Shown: positions 52,869 to 63,217 of the stretch, in pieces
Position numbering within the stretch: position 1 is the stretch's first letter
Layout: each line of letters begins with the position of its first letter
NCBI GenBank assembly: GCA_021495925.1
Contig: JAKEKT010000005.1
Location: forward strand, 496,001 to 560,000
Reading direction: 5' to 3'
Source: Diplodia intermedia
Taxonomy: Eukaryota; Ascomycota; Dothideomycetes; Botryosphaeriales; Botryosphaeriaceae
Length of the DNA stretch: 64,000 nucleotides
Notes under the pieces: model-generated
Database searches by the model: none
Told to the model about the DNA's origin: nothing
Seen by the model: only the letters and a program-made list of their open reading frames with translations
Made by a program: the position numbers and the translations under genes

Positions 52869-55800
52869 TCACCAGTCCAACCCCCCAGCACCGCTTTCCC
52901 CACCCGCCAAGATCTGTCTCGCCTTCGCCGCCTCGCCAAGGCCATTCTCGAGATGGCTCCGCTCCGCGCCGACCTTGCGGCCACGGGTCCCCTTGGCCTG
53001 ACCCGCGCGCTCCAGCTTCCGATCGAGCTTCTCGAAAGGCCCGGCGCCAGACTCGTCCTTCCGCACCTTCCAGCGCTCGGTCCCGAGCAGCGCGTCGAGC
53101 TCGTCGACGGGCGGCAGCTTGACGTAGACCCAGCCGTCGGCGCGCAGCTCGACAGGGAAGGTGGCGATGCTGAGGGCGGGGTCGTTGCCGCACGAGCCGG
53201 CCTTGTCGCCGCCGTTGAGCTCGTAGTTGCGCTTGTGGTAGGGGCAGCTGACCCACATGCGGTCGGACAGCGGGTCGTCGCCGACGAGGCCGTCGGCGAG
53301 GACGAAGGCGCGCTTGTGCGGGCACATTTGCTGGGTGCAGTAGAAGCGGCCCTTGGCCTTGAAGAGGGCGAGCTGCGTGTCGCCGCGCTTGACGGCGTGC
53401 GAGTCGCCGGCGGGCAGGTCGCGGAAGCGGGCGCCCTCGAGCAGCGGCTGCCAGGCCAGCGGGCCGGCCCAGCGGTGGGCGCGGAAGTCGACGGTGGCGC
53501 TGTCCCTGGGCCAGTCGGCCGGGCGCGTCTGCTCGCGCTCGACGACGGGCTCGACGGCGGGCGCGAGCGTGTCGGGCGTGTTGGCGAACTGGGCGAACTG
53601 GGCGCGGCGGGCGGGGTCCCTGACGACTTCGGTCCACTCGCAGAAGAAGGAGCCGACGAGGTCCTGCATCTGGCGCTCCAGGTCGGCGCAGATGCCCAGC
53701 TTGTCGGCCAGCACGACGTCGCGCAGGTAGGCGATGCCGCCGGGCAGGTTCTCGATCCAGCGGGCGGTGCGCTGCAGCTTGTCGGCGGTGCGGATGTAGA
53801 AGCTGAGGTAGCGGTCCAGGATGGGCACCACGTCGTCGGGCGGCACGTCCTTGGCCAGCAGCTCCGAGTGGCGCGGCTTCGCGCCGCCGTTGCCGCCGAC
53901 GAAGATGTTGAAGCCCTTCTCGGTCGCGATCAGGCCGAAGTCCTTGTTCTGCGCCTCGGCGCACTCGCGCACGCAGCCCGACACGCCGCCCTTGATCTTG
54001 TGCGGCCCGCGGATGCTCTTGTAGCGCTCCTCCAGCCGCACCGCCATGCCCACGCTGTCGCCGATGCCGAACCGGCACCACGTCGTGCCCACGCAGCTCT
54101 TGACCGTGCGCAGCGACTTGGCGTACGCGTGCCCGCTCTCCATGCCGCCGTCGATCAGCTCCTCCCAGATGGCCACCAGGTCCTGCTTCTTGGCCCCGAA
54201 CATGTCGATCCGCTGCCCGCCCGTGATCTTGCAGTACAGCCCGTACTTCTTGGCCACCGTGCCGATGATGATGAGCTTGTCTGCGGTGATCTCGCCGCCA
54301 GCCACCCGCGGAACGACGGAAAAGGTGCCGTTGCGCTGGATGTTCGCCAGGAACTTGTCGTTGGTGTCCTGGAGACCGCGGAGGGGCCCGTCGACGATGT
54401 GCTTGTTGAAGAGGGAGGCGAGGATGGAGCCAATCGTAGGCTTGCAGGCTTCGCAGCCCACCGACTGCGGGTCCTTGCCGCATGCTTTCATGACTTGCTC
54501 AAACGAGTCAAGCTTCTTGACGTAGATGATGTGGAACAAGTCCGCGCGGGAGTACTCAAAGTGCGGGCAAAGGTGGTTCTTGACCTCCTGGCCCATGGAG
54601 GCCATGGTCTTGTTGAAGATGGTTTGCACGAGCGGCATGCAGCCACCGCAGCCAGTGCCAGCCTTGGTGCACGACTTGACGTCGCCGATGCTCTTGCAGC
54701 TGCCGTCCTTGACATTCTTGACCACGTCGCCTTTTGTGACGTTGTGGCATGAGCAAATCTGAGTGTCGTCGTCGCTGCCGTCTGTTAGTTTGAGTGCGGT
54801 CGGTGAAGCGTGGGAAACCACTTACAGGTCATCACCACCCTCGTCGTCGCCCTTCTTTGCCCCGACAATCAGCTCGCTGGGCGGTATTTCGAGAGGCTTC
54901 CTGTTCTTCACCATCGGGACCAGCTTCACGTAATCCTTGGTGTCTCCGATCATCATACCTCCAAGCAGATACTTGCCATCCAGCGTAAAGAGGTATTTTT
55001 TGTATACCTGCTGGAAAGGATCCTTGTATGTGAGGGCCTTGACTGGGTGCGGTGCAGGGCCTTCGGTAAGAGTCTTGACTTGATCAACGACACCTTCTTT
55101 CTTTGCTCCGCCACGACGAGCAGGAAGCTCCTTGGGACCGTCCCGATCCGCGAAGAAGTCACCAAAACTTGCGACTTCGACCCCAAGGAGCTTGAGCTTA
55201 GTGCTCAAGTCCGGCCGCTTGAACTTGCGCAGCGAGTGCGCTTTCGCCTGAGTGAGATTGAAAGCAAGCACATCCGCCATCTCCACGCCCGGCGCGATGA
55301 GACCAAACGTCTGGTTCTCCCAGCTGGCGCACTCTCCAATGGCGTAGATGTCCGGGGCGGAGCTCTGAAGGTTGTCCGCGACAACGATGCCTCCGCCTCT
55401 GTCGGCGCACTTGATACCCGCCTGGCGCGCCAGCTCGTCGCGGGCCTTGATACCAATCTGTCTCATGTCAGCATCGGAGACGTTTCTCCCCACGACTCCT
55501 CTCGCTTACCGCAAAGCACAAACACGAGCAATCCATCTCCTCGCCATCCTCGAACCTGACGCCCCTGACCGAGTTGTCCTCGTCGGTGAGAATCTTGCCC
55601 ACCCGCCTGCTCAGCAGCACGTCGAGCCCCAACGCCCTGACCTGCTCCACGACCATGCCGCCGGCATCGCCGTCCAGCTGCCTGGACAAGACCCATCGAT
55701 TCCGCTCGATCAGCCGGACCTTTCCGAAATCTTCCAGGTCCATCATGGCCTTGGCGGCTTCCAGCCCGAGCAGGCCGCCGCCCACCACGGCGCCCGTCGT

Positions 55801-56489
55801 GCCCTTCTTGGTGCTCGCGAACTTGATCAGCTGCTCCAGATCGTCGATGGTGCGGTAGACGAAGACGCCCTTGGCGTCGTGGCCGGGCGTGTGCCGTGGG
55901 AGCAGGGCGTCCGAGCCGGTGGCGAGCACCAGGATGTCGTACGGCATGCGCTCGCCCGACGCCGTCCTCACGATTTTTTCGCCTTGGACAATCTCGGTGA
56001 CTTTTGCGTTGATGTGATAGCTCAGTGCACCTGCAGGCATGCTCGAGTACTGTGGATGGTCAGTGCGGTTCTTAGTTGCAAAGGTATGAGACGTGATGTC
56101 CTCCACTCACCCATTCCCTTGGATTTAGGTACAGGTTCTCCACCTGCCGGTGCTGGAAAAAGCTCGTCAAGCCCACGCGGTTGTATGCCAGATGCGGCTC
56201 CTCGCCGATGACCACGACGTCGTATTCGCGGCGCTTCACATCGTACTTGAGAAGTTTTTCTCTGTTTCCTTTGTGTCAGCCGTGCTCCAATGATTTCCTT
56301 CGAGAGGCCGAAATCGTACAGGGGACGGGATAACACTTACACGAACGCAATACCAACCATACCCAGTCCCACGACCACGACCTTCTTTCTCTGCGCGTGG
56401 CCATCAGGGAGACCGTTCGTCTGCTTCAGCTCCTCCACCGTCTCCGGTAGCCTGTTGGCCTCGGGATCATTCCACTCGCTATTGCTCAT
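52869..56489 (-). CDS. niiA: Assimilatory nitrite reductase [NAD(P)H]
   Basis: Cytosolic nitrite reductase, converting nitrite to ammonium with six electrons from NAD(P)H. Exons in transcription order: 56489-56341, 56261-56111, 56049-55510, 55457-54826, 54774-52869, giving 1,125 aa (Aspergillus NiiA is about 1,100). Domains in order: FAD-binding VVVGLGMVGIAF (residue about 38), a second nucleotide fold with AVVGGGLLGLEAA, a BFD-like [2Fe-2S] domain with CSCHNV and SCTKAGTGCGGC, the siroheme/[4Fe-4S] core with SCVGTTWCRFGIGDS and SGCVRECAEAQ (Cys-x5-Cys and Cys-x3-Cys ligands), and a C-terminal Rieske-type domain with CPHKR and CPYHKR ligands. The last junction restores GGDDLDDDTQICSC through acceptor GGCAG. 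niaD lies upstream on the same strand. GATA and NirA-like sites lie in the 1.35-kb gap before the start. Confidence 0.97.
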
Positions 56490-56863
56490 TTTGGGATAGG
56501 GATGGCGGCCCTTGCAGCGTCTCGGTCGTCGGCCTTCCGGTCCTTGATTCTTTTTCTTACTTTGAGCGACAATCGGGAATAGTGGCCGCCTGCTGCGCCA
56601 ATGCGGCGTGATGTCGCTCGTTGGTCAGCTTAGTAGGGGGCGGGAGAGGTGCAAAAGAGGCGGCGGGGTCGAAAAATTAAGCTTTGGGGTATCACAGAAA
56701 CTCCGCCTCACGTATGCGTCGACGTGTTAGGTGCAACGGCAGGAAAGAACACAGCCAGAGGAGGGTTGGAGAAGGAGAAAGGGGAGTAATATTGGCAGAG
56801 TAGAGTATGGGGAAGGGATAGATGTGAAGTCACCAACTCCGCGCAGTGCGGCGACGGCGAAGC

Positions 56864-57350
56864 TGATAAACCACAGCGCCACGCCCTTGGTCGTGCCCAA
56901 TCCGCGCGAACCGTTTTGTCAAAGAGTATTGGACGGGGCCAACGCGCCGTCACTGGGCATTGGCGGCGCAAGCCCGGGTCCCGCAGCAGCGCGCCCTTTC
57001 TCCGCGCAGGTAGGTATGGCGGAGGAAGCGTTGGGTATGCCGCTTCTCGCTTTCCATGCCCTTTCCCCAGTCCAGAGACGTGACGTGACGCGACCCGACG
57101 CGCCTTCGCTGCCCGCCGGCTGCTACGCCAAGCATCCCGTGTCGTGCGCGCGCGCTGTGGAGAAAGCGTGAAGAGAAGGAGCGCGGAGGAGATAACGAGT
57201 CGACGTTGTTCCTCGGAGAAAGTGGTAGCAACGGCCACGATAATTATTTCGAAGCGCCGCCCGTTGGCTGGAGATAAGGCCCGGCCCTAAGCCGGACACG
57301 GCAAGGCTTCCTCACTCGCCGGCTTTGAATGCCCCACGATCTCCCTTATC
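56864..57350. promoter_or_regulatory. GATA (AreA-type) site cluster upstream of niiA
   Basis: Four matches to the HGATAR core: TGATAA at 56864-56869, AGATAA at 57190-57195, AGATAA at 57272-57277, and the reverse complement CTTATC at 57345-57350. AreA/NIT2 GATA factors activate nitrate genes under nitrogen limitation in relatives. Binding here is inferred. Confidence 0.6.
57211..57218 (-). promoter_or_regulatory. NirA/NIT4-type binding site
   Basis: CCTCGGAG on the plus strand is CTCCGAGG on the minus strand, matching the CTCCGHGG consensus of the nitrate-specific activator NirA. It lies about 720 bp upstream of niiA, 16 bp from a GATA core. Confidence 0.55.
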
Positions 57351-57524
57351 GTGGACGGAAGATTTGCAGCGCGCCCCTTGTCGACTCCGGCAGAAGAGCA
57401 GTTACTTAGGCGACGCCATGCCCCCTCGGAAATCTTCTCCGGGGAAGTACTGCTTCAGCGTGTGGGGTTCGCAAAGTCGAGGCCATCATGATGCCATTTT
57501 GTCGCGCGAGACACCTGTGAGCAC

Positions 57525-57532
57525 CTCCGAGG
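57525..57532 (+). promoter_or_regulatory. NirA/NIT4-type binding site, distal
   Basis: CTCCGAGG on the plus strand, an exact match to CTCCGHGG, about 1.04 kb upstream of niiA. Possibly too distal to matter. Found by consensus only. Confidence 0.4.
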
Positions 57533-57834
57533 AGCCTGTGTTCAGGAGTTCGGCTTGCCATCGGACTTTGCTCGCTGCAGTGTCTGTGACTTCAGACAGT
57601 GGAGGGCATGGATCAACCTCTATCCTCTAGCTTACAATGCAAATGTGAATGATGTGAAGGCTTCCATTCCAATTGCAATGTGTTGCCCGCGATTGAGATG
57701 GCCAGACGCCATGGCAAGTTCAAAAAAGAAAAAAGAAAAACTTCCACCATGCTACCATGCTACCCTTCAAGACATGCATAGTCCCTAAACGCCAAATGAG
57801 CTTTTGCCTTTGAACAGCCAATGACGAAACGTGA

Positions 57835-60490
57835 CTAGAAGAACAACAGATCCTCATCCTTCCACCCAATCTCGTTGAGCGCCGCATGCGCGCTCTTCTC
57901 CAGTGCCTCCGGCCCGCACAGCAGCACGAGACTATCCTCGCCCAGTGGCGCATACTCCTTCAACAACGGCGCCGCGATACGGCCCCTAAGTCCTGTCCAA
58001 TCGTCCGGCGCCTGCGTCAAAGTGTACAGCAGCTTGCACTTCTCCTCATTGCTCAACGCGAAGCCGTCCAGTTCTGCCTTGCAGAGTATGTCTTCGACCA
58101 GCCTGTTGCCGTCCAACACCGTGCAGACCGTCGGGTCTCCCTCATCCCGCATCACCGCCCGCACTACCTGGTAGATGGGCGTGATGCCGCTGCCGCCAGC
58201 GATCATGATGAAGCGCTTGACCGAGCGCTCCGTCCCGCTGACGTTACAGCGGCCACGGCCGAGGTACTCGAACTTGCCGATCGGGCCCTTGAAGTCGACA
58301 AAGTGGCCGAGGGGCAGCGAGTCCAGCGCCACCGTCATCTTGCCGCCCTTGCGCTCCTTGGTGTCGAAGTAGACTTTCACGAGTACGTCGACGAATCCGC
58401 GTTGGCTGGTCTCCGAGATGGGCGTGTACGAACGGATGATGGCTTCGCGGGTGACGGGGTCGCGCAGCCGCATCATCAGGTGTTGGCCGGTCGGCAGGCC
58501 CAGCTGCTGCCCTTCGTGCTCTAGCTTGAAGGTGAAGATGCGCGTGTCCCAGGAGACGGACTTCTTGCTGTGGAGGATCGCTTTGGTCCAGGCGCGAGGG
58601 TCGAGGAAGATGTCGCGAGGTTCTGTTGTCTCAGGCTTGACTTCTTCTCCTTCGCTGAGGATGCGTTTGGCTGCTTCATCCAACGTCCCGATATGGTAGT
58701 CTGGCATCATCGCCTTTGCCGTCTCGCTGTCTGTCTCTTGTCAGAAACCATCTCTCCGTTCGGGCGCGGGTAAACTCACGAATAGCCATGAATTCGTCTG
58801 TAGCATCCAACGCCGCCGCTGACACGATGCTTTGTGCACCACCCGGATGCCCTTGAAGGAAGGCAGTTCCGTCGTACACTTCATCCTTGAGCACGAACCA
58901 AGGCTCCTTCTCTGTGTCGTGTTTCCGCAATTCGTCAATCGTAATAATCCTCTTGACCCTATCATTGGTCATCTTGATCTCGGCGGCCTGCTCGCCTGTT
59001 GGTGCTTCCGCCTCTTCCCCTCCGATCTTCTCGCCCCAGAATCCATTCGAGAGATTTCCACCGGCCTTCTTCACACGCTCCATCCAGCCACCAGGCATCA
59101 AAGCCGGCTGCGTCGGATGCTCGAAGCGAAGGCAGTCGTTCTCGTGGTTGATGACAATCCGGTACCAGGGATTGTTCATCATGCCCAACACAGACCAATA
59201 CATGTCTTTCGGCTGAAGGTTCATGCTCTCGTCCATCGCCCGAACAACGATGTCGTCGGCTTGCTTCAACTCGCTCACGGGAATGTCAATGTCCCAAAAG
59301 CACCAACAGAAGCAGCTCTCGCGCCAGTCCATGTCCAGTCTCCCGCCGAAGAGATCCTGCGGAACGGCCTCGCGGTAACGGTCCTCGCCATAGTTAATGT
59401 TCGAAAGCTTCCAAGTTTTGCCCTTGTCGAGAGAGACCTCAACCCTGGTGACGCGCCGGCCGCCACCGCCGTAGGCATACCCTCTGACATGATACTTTTC
59501 GGGGCCGCTAACGACGGACAGCTGTTCCTCGTGGGCTGGGTAAGCTACTGCAGAGTTTGTGCTCAGGTCATAGATGGCATATCGCTCGTCCTTCCACCAG
59601 CTCGGATCGTTTGCGGCGTCGTCCGGAGACACCATCGTCGGCAGGACCCTGTTGTCGTAGATGTGGTACCAGTTGTCGCTCGGCTCCGCGGTGACGATGA
59701 GCTTCTTCAGCCACTTGACGCTCCTGCCTCCAATCTGGCCGGGGATGACGCAGCGTAGAGGTTTTCCATGGTCTGGCGTGAGCATCTCGCCGTTCATCTT
59801 GTGGGCGAGGATCATCCCCCGGTTGGGATCCATGGCCCAGTTGAGCTTCACCGAGGTGCCATAATAACCGTTGGGTAGCTTGTCAGCCCCCTCCATGCAG
59901 ACGTACTTCGCCCTCCGCATCGGCCGCGCTCTTTTCAAAACGTCTCCCATCACCACCCCTGTCCACAGCGCCGTCGATACACCTGCTGCACCCCACGAGA
60001 AACCCTTCGTCTTACGCACCACGTTCTGCTCCTTGCGTCTGTTGCCGGCACAGACAAGCGTGATTGGATAGGTGACGTTGTCATATTCGGAGAGCAGTTC
60101 TTTCAGCGTGATCCTCAGAGGGTTCTCCACCAAGCCTTCCACAGTAAACTCCCAGTCCGGAATCTCCTCATCGCTGACCTCGGGCACCGCGCCGTGATTT
60201 CTGACGTAAAAAAGCTCGGGACTTGTCAAGAATCCTTCGTTGTACAAGTCGGAAAGGGGGGCCTCGACGTTGAAGGGATGCACGCCGGTTAGTCGTATTA
60301 ATCTGGGATCGCGCGGCACATGTGCATCCGGCGTCTTCTTGTCCGCCTCAAGGACTTGAACAACTGTTCTCGGCGGCGGTAGGGCGAATTCGACGGGGCT
60401 TTGTGACGATGTCTCGTCGCAGATTGTCTCTGGGGGAGACGGCGGCAAAATTCCGCCGACGAATTTTTTCTGCAGAGGTTGGACGGCCAT
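57835..60490 (-). CDS. niaD: Assimilatory nitrate reductase [NAD(P)H]
   Basis: Cytosolic molybdenum enzyme reducing nitrate to nitrite. Two exons, 60490-58780 and 58730-57835, joined by a 49-nt intron, give 868 aa. Domains in order: the sulfite-oxidase-fold Moco domain with the molybdenum-ligating Cys147 in LVCAGNRRKEQN; the dimerisation domain; a cytochrome b5 domain with heme ligand His in LQGHPGGAQS and the second His in IHSETAK, created at the splice junction; an FAD domain with IIRSYTPISE; and an NAD(P) domain with GGSGITPIYQVV and LLCGPEALEKSA, ending in the typical DEDLLFF. A single intron in the b5 region is compatible with fungal nitrate reductases. It is transcribed toward niiA in the same direction, rather than divergently as in Aspergillus nidulans. 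The start is the first ATG, and the length matches the family. Confidence 0.97.
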
Positions 60491-62359
60491 TATGCACGCT
60501 TCCGCCGATGGGGAATATCACAAAATCGAGACGGACAAGCGAAAGCAGAGCAAAGGTTACGAGAGGTAGTGGAACCGGGACGAGTAGAGAAGATGGATTT
60601 TGTCATCAGGAAGACGAATTGCCGGAGAAGATGCGGACAGGCAATGAGCATAGTGCCACCGTCGAGGCCCCTGCACCGGCGGCGAGTGGCATGAGAATCA
60701 GGTAGATGGGTTTCGTCACACCTTTGACACGACGGCGAGGGCAGTGTAGTCCCGGGGAGAAACCAGATCTTGGGCGGAGATGATGTAGGTGGAGATCAGG
60801 GCGCCGGGGCAGCGCTGGGCCCGCGGAAGTGGCTGAAGAAAGGCAGAGTAGTGAGATCTGTGAAGGGCGCTAATGGTGTGCGAGCCTCTTATCTCGGCGA
60901 CAGGGCGCTCAGCGACTAATCGCCGGATCCCTTATCACCTCTGTCAGCCCTGCGAATCGGAGACCAACCAGCTCTTCTGCCTCTCGTTGTTTGCGCGAAA
61001 GACATCAGCGGCATCTTGTACCTGTCGTCAATTTTTGATCACCATCTCGCAGTCGATCCGCTGCATGCGGTCTGCCCTCGGCGATGGCGTCCGTTCACCA
61101 TGCCGGCGTTCACCCGTCTAGCTTCGCAGACGTCGCGGTCGAAAGGAAAGCCGTTCGCGGAGCCGCTAATTCTGCGGAACAAACGCTGGAGGGCGGGACG
61201 GTGACGGCGAAGATGCTGTCCGGGTGAGCCGGCACTGCGGAGCGCATTGGGAAGCCGATTGGGGCTCGCTGACGGTAGCTTGCGATTGAGCAACATGGGC
61301 TTCCATGTGGGCGGCAGAGCGTGTTGGTGTTCTGTAGAGGCGGCGTTGAGTGGTGGCGGAGCGAAGGGCTAGCCGAGAAACGCTGTGCTGCTGACAGCTC
61401 GACGCAGCCACTGCCGCCGTCGTCCACGCCGCATTTCGATTCTGTCTGGAAAGCGTTGATCTGCAATCATGCGGTGCATCCAGCACATGCATCCATCTCA
61501 CGGCAGCAATGCCATCTGCCGGCCGCTGAGCGTCGTCGCCCTTTCCCCCGCTCGCCTCACCGACAGTCCGGGCGCATCACGAGAGGGCGACGCGTCTCCC
61601 CCATCGCGACCCTTCAACCAACGCTTGCACACCGCAAAGAACAAGAGCTTCTCGAAGACCCCGAAAATAGAAACCGAACATTGCCAATATTTGCGTCGAC
61701 GTTTGACTCTCGACTTAGCGCCGCGGCGGCCAGCCCGATGCGGCAAATTCCAGTATTGCCAAGCTCAGATCTGTCCTGCATGTCCCAAGCCGTCTTCAAC
61801 ACCATCGACGTCCGTCGGCCCCGACCAGTGCTGAGCGGGCCGATGCGGGCGTCGTCGCCGTCTGGCGTGGTTGTGGTTGTGGCTGGGGCGCCGGCTCACG
61901 GCGGATTCGCCGGCCTCGGGTCGATGCGAGCATTCAATAGTGCCGTCTCAAGCGAGTCTATTGCTTTCCTCTTTTGTCAAATCTCATCACTGCCTATAAA
62001 CATGTTCAGTATGGCTGCCGTCATTCGCTCTATTGCATGTTCGGTAGCACTCCACGACGATCATATTGCTGGTCGCTCTCTATGGCATTCAGAAAAACCC
62101 CATCGCTGACTTTGCCGCAGATATTCCTAAAGTCTTACTTCTGCGCTCTTTGTATAGATACCTCTGGAATGAAAAGAAGAAAAAAACCCGCTAGTGCCAT
62201 CTCCATGCGTCGATGGCCGTGCAACGCCTTTGGAAGAGATTTCCTTCTCAAGCGAGGCTGGTCATACCGTTTCGCCCTTTTTCATGGCCCGCCTTGAAGA
62301 TTCGAGAAAGCAAACTTGCACCGCATGCAAGTGAGAGGAGAAGCAGACGGACAGCGCCC
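60491..62359. other. niaD promoter and Myb-like gene 3' flank
   Basis: About 1.87 kb. The niaD-proximal part carries two GATA sites; I did not find an exact CTCCGHGG within the first 600 bp or so. Frames of up to 262 codons (61321-62109, plus) are Ser/Arg/Pro-rich with no domain and are not supported as genes. The right end is the presumed 3' UTR of the Myb-like gene. Confidence 0.5.
60888..60936. promoter_or_regulatory. Pair of GATA sites upstream of niaD
   Basis: CTTATC at 60888-60893 and 60931-60936, each GATAAG on the coding strand, about 400-450 bp before the niaD start. Paired GATA sites are favoured by AreA-type factors. Inferred from consensus. Confidence 0.5.
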
Positions 62360-63217
62360 TCACTCAGCAATGTCCTCGAAGGGGTTGGCCTCGGCCTGAG
62401 CCCTGGCAACCTCCATCTTCTGGAACTGCTTCTGCAGGATCGTGGTCGAGAACTTCTCCGAGCTGCCGAGCTCCTGCATCCTCTGGGCGATCTGCTCCCA
62501 CTTCTCCTGCTCCTGCTTCTGCTCGACGTACGTCTTGGCCGTGAGGAGGTTCTGCTGGTCCGTCTCGGTCATCGTCGTGATGTTGGCACGGAGGCGAGCG
62601 TAGCGGTTGGGCAGCGTCGACTTGGCCGGCGCGACGCCCGTGATCATCTTCCAAGCTTCGCCAATCTCCTTCCACGACTTGCCCTGGTCCTTCATGTTGA
62701 GCAGGAGGCGGTCTTCAGAGGACAGCTGGTCGACGGACGTTGCGATGGTGCGCGCAGTGCTCTGGGAAACAGTCATTTGTTAGAGAGTGTTCCTCATGCG
62801 CAGAAAATGGGGTGAGGTGAGGTGGTTAAGTTGGACTTGAACTGACCGGAGCCTTGACAGGAGCCCTGCGCTGGCGGGCGGGCGTGGCGATCTTGGGAGA
62901 TGCCCTTCCCTTCATCTTCTTCACCGGGGATCCGTCCTCGGTGGACTCGGTAACAGAACGCTTGGCCGCGTGAGGTGTCTTGGGGGTCTCAGTGACCGGC
63001 GTGTCGGCAGGACCTTCTTCAGTCTCAGGAGTTGTCTGATGGCCCTCATCTTCAGCTTTGATCTCGCCGCTGGGAGAGGCTTCGGCCTTGATATGACCGG
63101 TCTGCCAATTTCAGTGGCAAAAGAAGCGAAGCGGAGGGCTCGGACGATGCAACTTACCTGAGCGTCGACAGCCATGTCGTTGGGAGCGTCGGTCAGGGGT
63201 GTGGAGTGGGTGGACAT
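62360..63217 (-). CDS. Myb/SANT-like DNA-binding domain protein
   Basis: A 238-aa protein from three exons: 63217-63158, 63101-62847 and 62761-62360. The first 20 residues are Ser/Thr-rich, followed by an acidic and Lys/Pro-rich linker containing SPVKKMKGR and RQRRAPVK (possible nuclear localisation). The C-terminal domain has DRLLLNMKDQGKSWKEIGEAW followed by LPNRYARLRANI, the helix pattern of a Myb/SANT-like repeat with tryptophans and a third helix suited to DNA or histone-tail contact. A predicted coiled helix rich in Glu/Gln ends the protein (EQKQEQEKWEQIAQRM). I recognise this as a conserved but uncharacterised fungal type and give no gene name. Splice junctions keep frame and use good GTAAGT or GTCAGT donors. 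Its target genes cannot be told from the sequence. Confidence 0.85.

Larger units (their letters stand above)
56490..57834. promoter_or_regulatory. niiA promoter region
   Basis: A 1,345-bp gap between the niiA start and the niaD stop, without a protein gene. The side nearer niiA carries a cluster of GATA sites and two NirA-type sites (listed separately). The part next to niaD is presumably its 3' UTR. Confidence 0.65.

Noticed and set aside
52476..54752. 758-codon plus-strand frame
   Set aside because: Antisense of niiA exon 5, whose cofactor ligands and domain order are clear on the minus strand.
61321..62109. 262-codon plus-strand frame upstream of niaD
   Set aside because: Low-complexity translation without domains; lies in the niaD promoter region and has no promoter or splice support of its own.
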